Origin: Prostheceraeus crozeri
Lineage: Eukaryota > Platyhelminthes > Polycladida > Euryleptidae
Length of the DNA: 64,000 nucleotides
Assembly (NCBI GenBank): GCA_907163375.1
Contig: CAJQUW010001639.1
Location: 1 to 64,000 of the forward strand
Direction of reading: 5' to 3'
The notes under the pieces were generated by a model, which was not told the DNA's origin, ran no database searches, and saw only the letters and a program-made list of their open reading frames with translations. Shown here one piece after another: positions 36,880 through 48,220 of the stretch (its first letter is position 1; each line of letters begins with the position of its first letter). The translations under genes were made by a program, and so were the position numbers.

Positions 36880-38756
36880 CCCATTTAAAGCCGCCTATGT
36901 AAATATCGGCAAATTTTCTATAAAAACGGTGGCAAGAATTTCAGAATGTTATAATTAAGAATAATATATGATGACCAGTTCATTACAATAACCCTATCTT
37001 AGAAATTAAAGCCGTAACGATTTCGTTACGATGGCGTCATATGATGTCAAAATATACAAAAGCATGTTTTTTTTCAAATGCAGCTTATGAATTGCTCCAA
37101 GCAATTCCTGCCGAAGTAATGAGTCATAGCTTCAGCATGAAAGCTCTCCATCACATTTCAGAGGTATTTGTCGAAACTGTGAATTAGCAAATTTAATCAA
37201 AGGCCTGCTATATGTTACTTGTCGTTGCTGTTTGCTGTGAAATCGTTATCGTTGAAATGAGAACAAGTTTTTATATTTCGAAATTCATGTCGAGAAATTG
37301 ATTCTCTTTCTGCATCGATTCCAAATTCATGGTAGAGTTGGAGACGCCTCGGTCATTCGCAATGTCCACATAAATAAAGAACATCAAGAAATGAACGCAT
37401 TTGAGATTGTTTAGTATTATGTAGGCCTAAACAATTATTTTGTCCCGGGTAGTCACTGGTTTCTGCCACCGAGGTCGATAAGACCATCAGCATGCGTATC
37501 AAGCATCTCATAAAGATTCTTGCCTTGAAATGCATCCAGAGAATGTTTGTCCTATCTGCGAAGATGGAAATTACCGATATTTGCCATTTTATTGACTGCT
37601 TATTTCTGTTTACTGAAATGATCACTCAAATCATCTTTCGTTGCAATCTCACACTGCCCTACGATGTCACTAACCTCTGAGATATCGTTTGAGAGACTTA
37701 CCTCTGAGACATATAAACTCATCATCGTCTCATAACTCTGATGAAGCATTTACTTATGGAGGTTTTGTGGCAACATTCATATACCGTGATCGTCGGCATC
37801 AGGCCTATTGCATATTTCAGTAACTTCTTCATCCATAGTTAGCAACAGCTTGGGTATTGTCTTCAGATAGCTACACAGGTTGATATAATCAAGCTAAGCC
37901 TTTATAGATATTTTAAACCAGTTTGGGCCATCTCGAGCCTCTGACGTGCCCTTGTAGGGAGAGACGCATCGTCTACAGCCAAAGAAGTTTTGGATTGAAA
38001 TTGCTCGAGTCGGAGGACATCTTTGTATTCTATGCCCAGGCGAACTGGCACCCTGCAATGTTTATGATTAAGCTATAAGAGAAAATGCTTGAGATTTGAT
38101 CTCTCTTTGATTTGCTTCGTACATGAGCTAACAAGTCTAATGTTGAGGAAAATACTACGGCAATGGACTTCGGTTGGTTTTGTGACGGGAAAGCCATAGA
38201 CTATAAATAGCAGCAGGCATTACAGACTCATAGAATACACTAAGAATGCAATATTCCTATGAAATTGTTCGTTTTCAGTATTCAACAAACATTAGTTTTA
38301 AAGAAAATTGATAGTATTCAACACCATTTACTTCATTTATATTGTTGCTGTATTTAACATTTGTATATCATATTGCGCCAGTGTAACTAAAACGTTACGG
38401 TTCAAAAAAATTACGTGCCATGTCATGAATGAATATCCGAGCAAGTATTGATTGCTATTTTCGGTATTTGATGGACAATGAGATCACGCAAATGACATTG
38501 ACAGTAAATTACATGTGGACGTTCATACACTGAGTGTTTCAGTATGTTAGCAGATTTTAGGCCCATTTTTTGTCTAATTTCGTGATAAAATATAAGCACT
38601 AAAAAGTGATAAATTTTGAATTGGCGATTGTTTACCTGAAAATATGTGATAAATAATGTATGGTAATCAAAATATTGTATCATATGTCGCAAGCTGGAGA
38701 AGACAGCAGATTCCAAAAAGTGCTGTAACGAAAACGTTACACTGGCGCTAAATGGG
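36880..38756. mobile_element. piggyBac-like non-autonomous DNA transposon
   Basis: The element is flanked by TTAA on both sides (36876-36879 and 38757-38760), and its ends read CCCATTTAAAGC and, in inverted form, CCCATTTAGCGC. TTAA duplication and a CCC start are diagnostic of piggyBac. Subterminal palindromes GTAACGATTTCGTTAC (37012-37027) and GTAACGAAAACGTTAC lie near the two ends. The related repeat copy 1 has a single TTAA at the same place, giving an empty site. Within 1877 bp I find no transposase; open frames are short and unrelated. Therefore non-autonomous. Confidence 0.85.
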
Positions 38757-38830
38757 TTAATAAAATCGAAACTGCATACACATTGGGGATTTAATTAATA
38801 CTGATTTGCTAATCTGCCTAATATACATGT
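38757..38830. repeat. Dispersed repeat, copy 2, right part
   Basis: The sequence 'aaaatcgaaactgcatacac' and what follows matches copy 1 at about 34310-34375, directly after the right TTAA of the inserted transposon. Confidence 0.7.
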
Positions 38831-39379
38831 AATTACTTTGTATAAAAAGCATATGGTCAGGCTATGGTGGAGGGGTGAAATATCAATTATGTTTTTTGGC
38901 GCTAGTGGTGCGCGTTATACTCGCGTAGATGACGAAGAAGCATTCATGCCGACGAAAACATGTACTTCTTGTCAGATTTATGGGAATTCGTTAACTTTCG
39001 TGCATATGGCGAAAAAACATTTTTGTGGACGGTGTACAAATTGCTGCTGATAAATACCGACCCCATCCAGCCTACGTTCATGTTGAATACAAGCAGCAAT
39101 TGTGAATTTGGCATTTTTTGCACCACATTTCGTGTTGTCCGGAGTAGGAACTATTTGGATTGAGGTGTTAATAAATGTTGACAAAAGTTATTGTGTTGTA
39201 TAAAAAGCGTGTGCTTCAATAAATTCCAGAGCCCTAAATCCTCAATTAAGGGGCTTGTCTTCTGCTTTGTAATAGGCTCTTTATGAAACTGTTAAGGAAA
39301 GTTATAAGCTATCTACGATTAATCAAGTAAGGAAGAGGAAGCTATTAAAGGTTCATGCAGCAAATGCTGGACGCAACAT
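38831..39379. other. Intergenic, no gene seen
   Basis: Several short open frames overlap each other on both strands without motifs, splice context or similarity to one another. I do not regard any as a gene. Confidence 0.5.
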
Positions 39380-40278
39380 TAATCTTGTTAAAGAGCATAC
39401 TGTATTATTTGTATATATATGCATATTCGCAAATCGAAGACAATTGATCATTTCAAAATTTTTGATGAATGTTAATTGCAAATAATGAGCAGATGCAGCG
39501 TGGGCCACAAGTACCTTGACCTTATTCATCCTGCAGAATTGAAGCTGCCTGAAACTTTCCTGAGTTAATAAGTTTATACCGAGATGATCCCTTGATAACT
39601 CCTCTCTCCATGATGCCATACCCTTAGGAAGGAAAAGTTAGCGAACTGAATAGACTGATGGAAGCGTTCCAGCTGCCTGACAGAGCGCTTTGCCTAATGA
39701 CACTCATCATCAAACCATGGGATTGATAAGAGCTTAGGCAGGCTCGCGGTCCTCAAAGGAATAAGTTCTTGCAGGACTCTATTGTAGAATTGTACAAAGA
39801 CACTAACTCATCGACATCCACGACTTCCCAAACCGTAGGATCACAAATGGCGGACCAAGATAATGCATGCTAAAAATCATTGATATTGAGGTCCCTCCAA
39901 GGCCAAATCTGTTGAACTAAATACAAGATCTAAAGTACCTCCCACTACATGAGTGGGACCATTGACTAGATTGCACAAACCGTAACACTGAAAAGTGTTC
40001 AATAGTCTAGCAGCATGTGGGTCATTTTGACGTTCGATGTGAATGTTCAGGTCAAAGTACATTAAATACATTAGAGCAATGAGTTGATTGCACACTTAAT
40101 ATATTTAAACACTTTGGTTCAGGTCACCGCCACAGTAACCGGAACGTTGAAAATCATTGCTTCATCAAAAGCGTCACATAATTCCTCGAAGAAAGTAGAT
40201 GTAATGCTTCCAGTCCGATAAATCAAAATGATGATATTGGATGTTGATCCAGAGGAAACACGCACACGTATGATTCAC
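39380..40278 (-). mobile_element. LINE fragment b: endonuclease end and linker (CR1/Jockey-like)
   Basis: On the minus strand the translated words 'LNIHIERQNDPHAARLL', 'LVNGPTHVVGGTLDLVFS' and then a linker-like segment match the C-terminal half of the AP-endonuclease domain of CR1/Jockey LINEs and the region just before the reverse transcriptase. Several stops interrupt it. It stands downstream of an RT fragment of the same strand, so it belongs to a separate copy or a rearranged one. Confidence 0.65.
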
Positions 40279-40279
40279 A

Positions 40280-41340
40280 CTAACTCTGGTCATTCTTTAT
40301 TTCGTTTCTGTGTGGTGACAAATTAATATAATCTGACAGACAAATAGGCATAATAGTTGCCAACTCATCAGCATATTTAAGAGAACAGCTTTTCTGATCG
40401 ACGCACTTGAGATCACTCGCAAAAACAGAAAATAAAAATGGGGAAAGAACGGTACCTTGACAAACACCAGACTTCAGCAGGTAAGATGGCGAAAAGGAGC
40501 TCTTTAATTTCACACGAGCTTTCATATCAGATAAAAAGTTTTTTATCTACAATGCAAAGCCGGTTGGCAGACCGAATTTAACATAATCGAATGCCTTTTT
40601 TTAAATCAAAAGACACTAAGACAGATCCGTTGTAATTCACATCATCATAATTAGATGTTAAAGAATCCATAATAGCTATGAAAGCTGTCGTAGTTGACGA
40701 GTTACTGCGGAAGACATGCTGCTCCTTTCCACAGTTTTTCCAAATCCTTTCTCATTCTTTCTTGCACGATCTTCTCAAAAATTAATGATAGTATTGAGGG
40801 AAGTGAAATTGTTGGAAGAAATTGGACCTTTTCTTGTTGTTTTTTGCTTATAAATTTGTAAGTGAAATTGAACAAAATCTGGACAGTTGGATTGGTTTTG
40901 ATTTTGGGACAGGTATAATCCCAGACTTCTTCCACTGAGGCGTCCATGAAATTACTCAACAGTTTAGAAATAAAGAGAGCAAGTTCTTTATAGAATCTGG
41001 ATGATATTAAGTCATCTCCTGAGTTCTTATTTGGCTTAATGGTAGACAGATATCTCATAATTTCAATATAAGCCTATCAAAATATGAGGCTATCCAACGT
41101 CTACTTCTTATCACTTTCGCCCGCATTAGTTGCAGGAAGCTTCCAGATGCCATTTGGCTTTGATATGAGACGTTCACTTAAAGTAATTGGAACTTTGTGA
41201 ATTTCCTTTTGAACATTCTCTGAAATAATCATGCATGCATCTGCCAATCTCTATAACGGAGTGCCTCCTAGCGCTTATTTACAAGCATCTTCACAAGTGG
41301 AGACATCCACTCTTTATTTCTTGTTGCTATTGGAATAGGA
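40280..41340 (-). mobile_element. LINE fragment a: linker and reverse transcriptase (CR1/Jockey-like)
   Basis: Minus-strand words in order are 'KEWMSPLVKMLVNKR' (linker), 'NKNSGDDLISSRFYKE', 'LPSILSLIFEKIVQERM', 'SVLVSFDLKK', 'GVCQGTVLSPFLFSVFASDL' and 'KYADELATI'. These are the ordered motifs of a non-LTR reverse transcriptase, with the Y-A-D-x catalytic box in altered form. Several stops are present. The 3' part of the enzyme is not visible; the neighbouring endonuclease fragment b begins at once. Confidence 0.72.
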
Positions 41341-41574
41341 GGCTATGTTGTAGAATACGTATAGGATATCACACTGATTTCAGGAGATAAACGCTGAGAA
41401 TCTACGAGTAGATTTTTATTAATGAAATTAATTAATAATTAAATTAAATGAATTAATTGAAATTAATTAAATTATAAATAGTAGAACTACTTCAACATAA
41501 TTTCGATTGTGGTTGCGGTATGTTCGACTTTTATACTGAGACAAATTACAAATGTATTGCAGACTACTGCTATC

Positions 41575-41715
41575 TTGTACTCAACGAGTAGCGGACATTT
41601 TGAGGAGCAGTTTCCAAATTTTCGCGGAGTTTAGTCTTTAAATTATCCATTGTCTCTGTAGACATAACAACTTCAATTAAGCAGGTTCCGAAGCGCATCA
41701 TTTCTTTCGCGTTTC
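41575..41715 (-). mobile_element. LINE 3'-end coding remnant
   Basis: A minus-strand segment reading 'FGTCLIEVVMSTETMDNLK' and then 'KLRENLETAP' resembles the C-terminal tail of CR1/Jockey reverse transcriptases (W-N-x-L-P...F-K-x-x-L). It would be a third fragment in this LINE cluster. Weak evidence. Confidence 0.35.
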
Positions 41716-42514
41716 CACAATTATTTCAAAACATGCATGGTCGAATTTGTGACATTCAATTCATAATAATTTGAATAATAAAAATGAGGTTGTTAAAAGA
41801 TTTGACACGAATGATTTTCATCTTTCAATATTGCTTCTTGATTCGAAGTGTTCTCTCTTCCAAACCACATGTTAATTAATTCAGGCTTTGATAAATTAAA
41901 CGAAAGAAATAAGATAACTTCACAAAGCAATAACGGCATGTAATTGCACATGTGCAAAGTAAAATGTTCGTGAAATCAGCCAAGACAAACCTTTTCCATA
42001 TACCCTACCTTCAACGACCTTGCCACTTATATTGTAGTCCTGTTTAATAAAACCTACGCTAACTTAATTAGGACTATACCACAAAGTTCGATGTTCTCGT
42101 TGCTGAATAAAGCATTTATTTATTTTTTATTTTATTTTATTTTAAAAGCTCCATTTTCTCTGAATAGGGTCGGAGGAAATGTCAGACACATAAAAATAAC
42201 AACAAAGCATATTATATAATAATTAATAAAACATAGGCCTTCAACACACAAAATTATTTCTCACTTTTGTGTGTTGAAAGACACACAAATTGCTTTAATT
42301 AGAATTCAGGCCTATTATTTTATTCAATTTCAATGTCAATCATTCTTTTCTGCTTGCATTATCAAAAATAAAAAAAAACAATGCGACATTTAGAGCACAT
42401 CAATCACATGCATCAGTTGTGGTAACTATCAAACTGCATGCCAACCATCCAGAAATAAAGAGAATATATTATCTACCTTCTCTATCAGAATGTCAAATTC
42501 CTGCATTGGTTTGC
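41716..42514. other. Intergenic, low-complexity AT-rich
   Basis: It contains an attta-type simple repeat at about 42114-42142; a similar 'aattaat' tract lies just before at 41415-41475. A short inverted pair of 'cacacaaaattatttctcac'-like words is near 42245-42290. No gene seen. Confidence 0.5.
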
Positions 42515-43266
42515 ATCAAGCATAGAGTAGGGATATATATAGGTATCGAGTGTCGACTCAAGTAAGTATCTGTATACATTGAAAATTTTTATATGAAAAT
42601 ATTCAGTTTTTGTATGGAGATTACGTTCCTGTGGTCCAAAAAATAATTTGAGCAGTTTTTAAAAAGCGAAATTTTTGCATATTTATATACTTCCGACATG
42701 AAGCCCCTTTAGAAGTAGTATGAAACAAGTTGGATATCAAAAGGAATGAATATTCGCTAACAAGCATCTTAATTAAGCGGAAATTAAGCTGATTATCAAG
42801 GGAATTTCATGATCCGTATTTAAATGGAAGTCTTCATGAAAAAGTCGCAATATTATTTGTGCTTTCTTGGCTGAAATTTTAAGTTCTTAATTCTATCTTC
42901 ACCGGCATGATTTTATGATTCACTAAATTAATCTTGAATATGAATGGTGATGTGGACCTATCTACATTTGAATCATTGAAATCATTGTCTCTGATTATGT
43001 GATTTTGCTCTGCCAATGCCAGGTTGCTTATGATATGATCACGCTTAAGAAGATTCTCGAGAGGGATCAGCATGAAAGCAATAGCAGGTCGTCGAGTTGT
43101 TAATTCAACTAACATTACCTCTCCAAGGCTGTCATGACACGGACGATCTGTAAAAGAATGTAATTTCCTTCTGCATTACACTATCATGATCTGTCAATTC
43201 TGTGGTATTTCTTCAAAACTGCATAAATGTGCATATCTCACATTTGGAAGCAATTCTGACTGTCTC
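42515..43266. repeat. Dispersed repeat, copy 3, interrupted by Polinton C
   Basis: It aligns with copy 1 over most of its length, from 'aagcatagagta' through 'ctgtggtccaaaa', 'gatgtggacctat' and 'tgatatgatcac' to the 'catatctcaca' end. It breaks at 43266 where the terminus of Polinton C begins. The last six bases (tgtctc, 43261-43266) may be the target-site duplication. Confidence 0.6.
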
Positions 43267-43486
43267 AGTAGTAAGACTTTGACACTCCCAGGACAAGCAT
43301 TTTTCAAAAAAATCCGAATTTGCAAAAACCCCTAAAAAATTGTTTAATACCCCTAAAAAATCAAATACCTGATTTTAGAGCTTAAAGTACTTATATTTTC
43401 AAAAATTAAAGATCTTTTGACCATTAAGATCGCTGCTTTTTCAACAATATAATAGGACAGCACATATAAAAATATTCATTTAAAAA

Positions 43487-44143
43487 ATGGAAGATGAAAA
43501 AGCAAAAGAACCATCAGCCCCTTTATATCCAATATTGAATCGGCAGAAGACTGCATCTCCGATGCCGAGACACAAAGCGTCGACTTCGTCTGATCCTTCA
43601 TTATCATATGAAATGGATAAAGCAAAACATAAAGATAGAGTCAGGTACATGAAAGATAAAGAATCGCAACTATTATTAAGATTAGAGCATTATGATAAAT
43701 TAAGAAAAAGATGGACGATAGTGAAGAATGTAACACAAGGTATTGGAGTATTGTTAACATTTTCTGTAGGCGCTCTGACTATTGTCATTTCATCTGGCGT
43801 TCTTACAATTCCTGTTGTTGCTACAGCTTTAACAGGTACCGGTGTTTTTACAACGTCACTTGCAACATTGATAGATAAATCTTTAATGACTAAGAAACGA
43901 AAATCCTTAAGTAAGAAACATGCACATGTCAAAGAAGTATATGATAAACTACATTACTACTTTCAGAGAGTGTGTGATGACAATGTTATTACGTTAGATG
44001 AGATTGAAAAATTTGATCAAATAGCTAGAGAAGCAAATAAAATTCCTGTTAAATCTCAAGACAAAGTAGACAATGATGTTTTTTTAGAAGAAATAAAAAC
44101 TTTATTAAAAACGTTAGAACAAAGTTCGAGTGGCAAAGCTTGA
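43487..44143 (+). CDS. Polinton C membrane protein (218 aa), unknown function
   Basis: The frame starts with a Pro/Ser-rich N-terminus (S-A-P-L-Y-P), then a charged helix 'YEMDKAKHKDRVRYMKDKE', two hydrophobic segments (about residues 85-103 and 107-128) separated by a short turn, a basic stretch and a helical tail with D-D-N-V-I-T-L-D-E-I-E-K-F, which resembles an EF-hand-like loop. A protein of this plan recurs in animal Polinton-like elements as a first gene. It has no visible function assignment. The frame is still open although neighbours are broken. Confidence 0.55.
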   Translation: MEDEKAKEPSAPLYPILNRQKTASPMPRHKASTSSDPSLSYEMDKAKHKDRVRYMKDKESQLLLRLEHYDKLRKRWTIVKNVTQGIGVLLTFSVGALTIVISSGVLTIPVVATALTGTGVFTTSLATLIDKSLMTKKRKSLSKKHAHVKEVYDKLHYYFQRVCDDNVITLDEIEKFDQIAREANKIPVKSQDKVDNDVFLEEIKTLLKTLEQSSSGKA

Positions 44144-44237
44144 CAAGAAAAATGACTAGAACGAAAATAAGTTGTTCAGTAAAGTGCTTTTGCTGTATCT
44201 CTATGCTACCACAAAATTCAAATATTATATTATAAAA

Positions 44238-44994
44238 TAATGAATACAAATGAGGCTAAAATTAAACAACTAGAACAATTAATAAAACAGAAAAATATTA
44301 TGAAGAAAAATTATAGACAATATTGAATGCTACAAGCTGGCGTTCAATCTGATATGTTAGAAAAAATGCACCTAACTGAACAAGTGAAAAGTGCTTTTGA
44401 AAAAACTATTGCACCACTCAAAACTCTTGAGAAAGAACTTGTAAGATCATGATAAACGAATTGATATATCTGATCCAGTGCAGAAAACCATCATGGATGA
44501 TTATGGTTTGTTAGAAGCAAACATTTGAACATTCTACTTCATTTATAGATGGAAAATGAGAAACTAGATTTTACTTAGGTGGAGAAGAATTATTTATAAA
44601 TACTAAAGAAAGTACAATTTTCACACCAGACAAAAGAGCTTTCAGTTTAGACAGAAATTTCGTGGATTTATTAAGAGGAGCGGATTTAGATAAATATCAT
44701 ACTGATGATCTACTGAAATATAAAACTATGTTAGATAAGGTTGGAACTGTAAAAACTCTTAAGCGTTATAAAAATTTGAATGGCTTATTATCCAAAACGT
44801 CTAGTACCAGTAAAACAGGAACAAAGATACCAATGTCAACAGCTGGTTATTCAACACCGACTGGTTATTCAACACCAATGGCTTCTTCTCCAGCAACAAC
44901 TGGTTATTCAACACCGACGGGTTATCCACCAATGAGCGGTTATCCAAAAAACAGGAACAGGACTAAAAGAGACAACGGTTTTCCTGCCCGATGA
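44238..44994 (+). pseudogene. Polinton C coiled-coil protein with GYSTP repeats, broken
   Basis: It begins MNTNEAKIKQLEQLIKQK, a Gln/Lys-rich helix, and later has a leucine-rich segment and a low-complexity tail of GYSTPTGYSTP repeats. No family known to me. Clearly broken, with several breaks. Confidence 0.45.
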
Positions 44995-45156
44995 TCCACA
45001 AGAATTAATAAACAGATTAGAGATTTTATTAGCTGCACCAAAAGAAGGACATAACTCTAGCTTTAATGAAATACAAGCAATCTTAAAAAGACTATTAGAA
45101 AAGGAAATTATAAATGAGAAGACCTATAAAAGCTTATCTAAATTATTTAGTTAAAA

Positions 45157-45945
45157 ATGTCATCAGCAGAACTAGAAAAAATTAATAAACATTTAGAAAA
45201 TTTAACCGAGATTTTGACCTCATCAAAATTTAGTACCACATTAAAATTTATAGCAACTACTTCATCCTACACTTGTAATTTAGACCCTATTATTCACTTT
45301 GAACAAGACAAACATTATGAAGTAGCACTAACTAGCTTTTCAACATTTAACACAATTCAAAATATTATCAAAGATGTAAATGACCAATTTAAATATTCTA
45401 ATGATAAAGGCAAAACTTGGAAAATACTGACTTTTCTTCCTGGATCTTATGAAGTTGAATCGATTTCCAATGAAATAAAAAGACATTTAGGTACTTAATT
45501 TAAAGACAAGAAACAATTACATTTAGCAGTTGAACCAGCAGTAAATAAATTTTCTCTTACTTTAGATGAAAATCATCAAGTTGATTTTGATATTGACAAA
45601 TCTTTATGAAGACTATTAGGATTTAAAAAGAAACTCTATGCACAAGGTTTTCATATCAGTGAAAATATACCTAAAATAACTGAAATAAATTCAATCAACG
45701 TTCAGTGTGATATTATAGAAGGTGGTTATGTTAATGGAAAGCTAACAAATAATATCTTCAGTTATCCGGCATTTACAGTTCCGATTGGTTACAGTTTAAA
45801 TGTAATCCCAAAATCATTAATATATTTTCCAGTTACACGAAAAACAATTAATTCAATTACCATTAAAATAACAGATGAGAAAGGAAAGGCAATAAATTTT
45901 GGAGGTGAGGAGATTATGATAGATCTATTATTACGAGAGGTGTAA
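45157..45945 (+). pseudogene. Polinton C capsid-associated-type protein, broken
   Basis: The gene has 'KHYEVALTSFSTFNTIQN', a G-S-Y-E-V-E-S-I segment, a V-D-F-x-x-x-x-S-L-x-x-L-L-G-F segment and an end with 'INSITIKITDEKGKAINFGG'. The same end pattern closes the two large paralogs of A and B, so it is a shorter relative. Such proteins accompany capsid genes in animal Polintons; a penton- or fibre-like role is inference. Broken, with about two breaks. Confidence 0.55.
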
Positions 45946-45965
45946 TTAAAAATATTGACTTAAAA

Positions 45966-46729
45966 ATGAATGAAAACAGTTCTGTAAAATCTCCACGAAA
46001 CAAGAAAGTGAAATTCAATCATCATCATAACTTGTCAAATAAAGTTTTGTCAGTTATCTGTGGCAGATCAGGTTGTGGAAAAACGTATCTATTATTTAAA
46101 ATTCTCACGAGGATTATAACAATCTTATCATTTATACAACAACAGCAGACCAACCTATTTATCAATTTTTGAAATATGGTTTTGAAAATAATCTTACAAA
46201 ATCAGTTATAGCTTCACGGTTTGAAGAATATGAAAAATCGGATTATGAAGAGGAAATAAGTTCGTGGTGTGAAGAAGCAGCGAAAAATAAACAATTAGTA
46301 GAACCCGAAATAAATAAACACATATCGATACAATTAATAGATGATAGTGGTAATATGCAAGACCCTAATAAACTAAATAAAACGAAAAAACATTGTGTTG
46401 TGTTTGATGATTGTGTTAATAACAAAGATCAGGCAGTTCAGAGAAATTATTTTACAAGAGGTCGACACAATAACTGTAGTGTCTTTTATTTGACACAAAG
46501 TATGTATTCACTAGATGGAGGCGTTATTAGAAAGAATGCAAATATTTTCATGGTTTTCGAAATCAATCCAAGAAACCTAAGTGATTTGTTAAGAGACTTA
46601 TGTATAAGAGATAAAGATGACTTTAAACAATCTTGTAGTAATGCTTGGTCAAACGACTATGGATTTATCACAATCAATATTGATAAAAAAGTACATGATA
46701 GAGTTATAGAACATTTGTTCACAGGATGA
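45966..46729 (+). pseudogene. Polinton C packaging ATPase (FtsK/A32-type), broken
   Basis: Walker A is G-R-S-G-C-G-K-T, Walker B is C-V-V-F-D-D-C, and a sensor-like F-Y-L-T-Q-S follows, in the right order and spacing for the A32-like packaging ATPase. The gene appears broken about once. It differs greatly from the ATPase of A, confirming a separate lineage. Confidence 0.75.
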
Positions 46730-46953
46730 AACTCTGAATCAAGCAATTGTTCTCTGACTAGATGTTAAAGAAATTAAAAAGGTAAAGTAGTTATTCCATC
46801 AGGTAAAATCTTTCTTTTATCATCAAATGGATCTAATGCTAATTTATGTTCCTCTTTTAAGTACATTTTATGTTTCTTTGAACAATGTCTATAATTTCAT
46901 GTTGATTTTATTTCATTATTAAACAATGCCATCTTATAATCTTGAAATGTTAT

Positions 46954-47955
46954 CTATTTAGCTATTGATGCTTTTGAAATTCCTTTCAATATTTTAGACT
47001 TTGTATTATAACAATAACATTTTGCTTTTAGAAATACAGCTTCTGTTATGTACTCTTCACTTAACTCATGTTTTACTTTACAAAAATCAGAAGGATGAAT
47101 GATATCTTTTATTTTATCTATTTCTTCATCAAGTGAAGAATTATACGGTATCGTTAATTCTAAGAAAACGCTATCAGTATCTGTAAAGTGTAATTTATAG
47201 TTTTCGCCATAAGCAGGTGCTAAATTATCATATATAAATGTATACATAAATAGCTTAGCTAATTCTAATGTAGTAAATCCTATAAAATTAAACTTGTCAT
47301 GTTTTACAATGCTTCTTCTTAGATGTACAGCACATAGATTATCACTAAATCTAGTAGTTCTTTTATATTTTGGTTTCCTTGCTAAATTTTGAAATCGATC
47401 TTTATTATAAACTATTTAAATATTTTGTCTGTTACGTACATTTTCTAAAGTTTTACCATAAAATGCATTATTCATTAATTTAAAGAATACGTTTCCAAAA
47501 TCATCTTTAATTCTTTTAGCTATTTTACGTTTTTCAATATTAAATTCTATATAATTTTTTAACCACTTAGATTTCTTATATACTAATTTTCGGTGTATTT
47601 TAGTGAGAATCATTCCATGATCTAAATACCAATCTAGCATTCTTCCTTCAACAACATACTTTTCTTTATTACTTTGTGTTAACATGAGTTTCTTTGTGGT
47701 CTGTATTTTTTAGGTAATATAGACTTTTGATAATCTGTAAAGTCGTCTATATTAGGTATTTTATATTCAGGGCAGAATGGAAAATATTTTGTTGTATATT
47801 TTATTTCATCAGGGTATCGTAAATCAACTTCATATACGTAACCATATCCATCTTCAATAGTTCGTTCATACTTATCATTACCACTCCATTCCATTTCACC
47901 GGTAGGCAATTCTTGTATCATGCGAGAAGAATATAAGCTATTAAAATCATAATAT
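46954..47955 (-). pseudogene. Polinton C DNA polymerase B, broken and split by Polinton B
   Basis: Minus-strand motifs in order from the insertion point are D-F-N-S-L-Y-S (motif A), K-L-M-N-N-A-F-Y-G-K-T (motif B) and T-D-T-D-S-V-F-L-E-L (motif C). This is the protein-primed family-B polymerase. Polinton B sits just before motif A; the exonuclease half of the gene should be on the far side of B. Broken with a few breaks besides the insertion. Confidence 0.8.
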
Positions 47956-48220
47956 AGTAGTAAGTAAAACTCCACCACTGGACCGCGCAAGATGGCCGCC
48001 GTCGCTAACGTCCCCCCCTGTCAGACGAGTCGGTCGTGGTCCGCCGCCGTGTTGCTTCGAGTCTGACGTCCCCCCCCCTGTCAGACGAGTTGGTCGTGGT
48101 CCGCCACCGTGTTGCTTCGAGTCTGACGTCCCCCCCTCTGGCCCGACGACGTAGCGAGAGGTGGTTTGTGATGCGCTCTCCAGGTTGTCGTGGTGCCGGC
48201 CAGGTTGAGAGGGTGGAATG
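47956..48220. repeat. Left terminal inverted repeat of Polinton B (visible arm)
   Basis: The outer 50 bases match those of A; inside it has its own sub-repeats of about 65 bases, each with a C-run and the words 'cagacgagt' and 'gttgcttcgagtctgacg'. The terminal region has thus been remodelled relative to A. The other arm is outside the window, so the full length is unknown. Confidence 0.7.

Larger units (their letters stand above)
43267..47955. mobile_element. Polinton C, old and distinct lineage, left part only
   Basis: The terminus AGTAGTAAGACTTTGAC is the same terminal word as in A and B. Parts in order: a membrane protein, a coiled-coil/Gly-Tyr-Ser-Thr-Pro protein, a capsid-associated-type protein, a packaging ATPase (all plus) and polymerase B (minus). 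The polymerase is interrupted by Polinton B at 47955/47956; the remainder should lie beyond the window end. The sequence is AT-rich and clearly broken in many places, so it is the oldest of the three. Its protein types recall elements of cnidarian and other basal animal genomes more than A and B. Confidence 0.82.

Noticed and set aside
37353-37680. Open frames inside the piggyBac-like element as transposase
   Set aside because: No DDD-type transposase motif or Cys-rich tail; overlapping frames on both strands suggest chance.
38838-39184. Cluster of four overlapping short frames with cysteines
   Set aside because: Frames on both strands overlap, and the cysteine pattern does not fit a known zinc site; no transcription signals.
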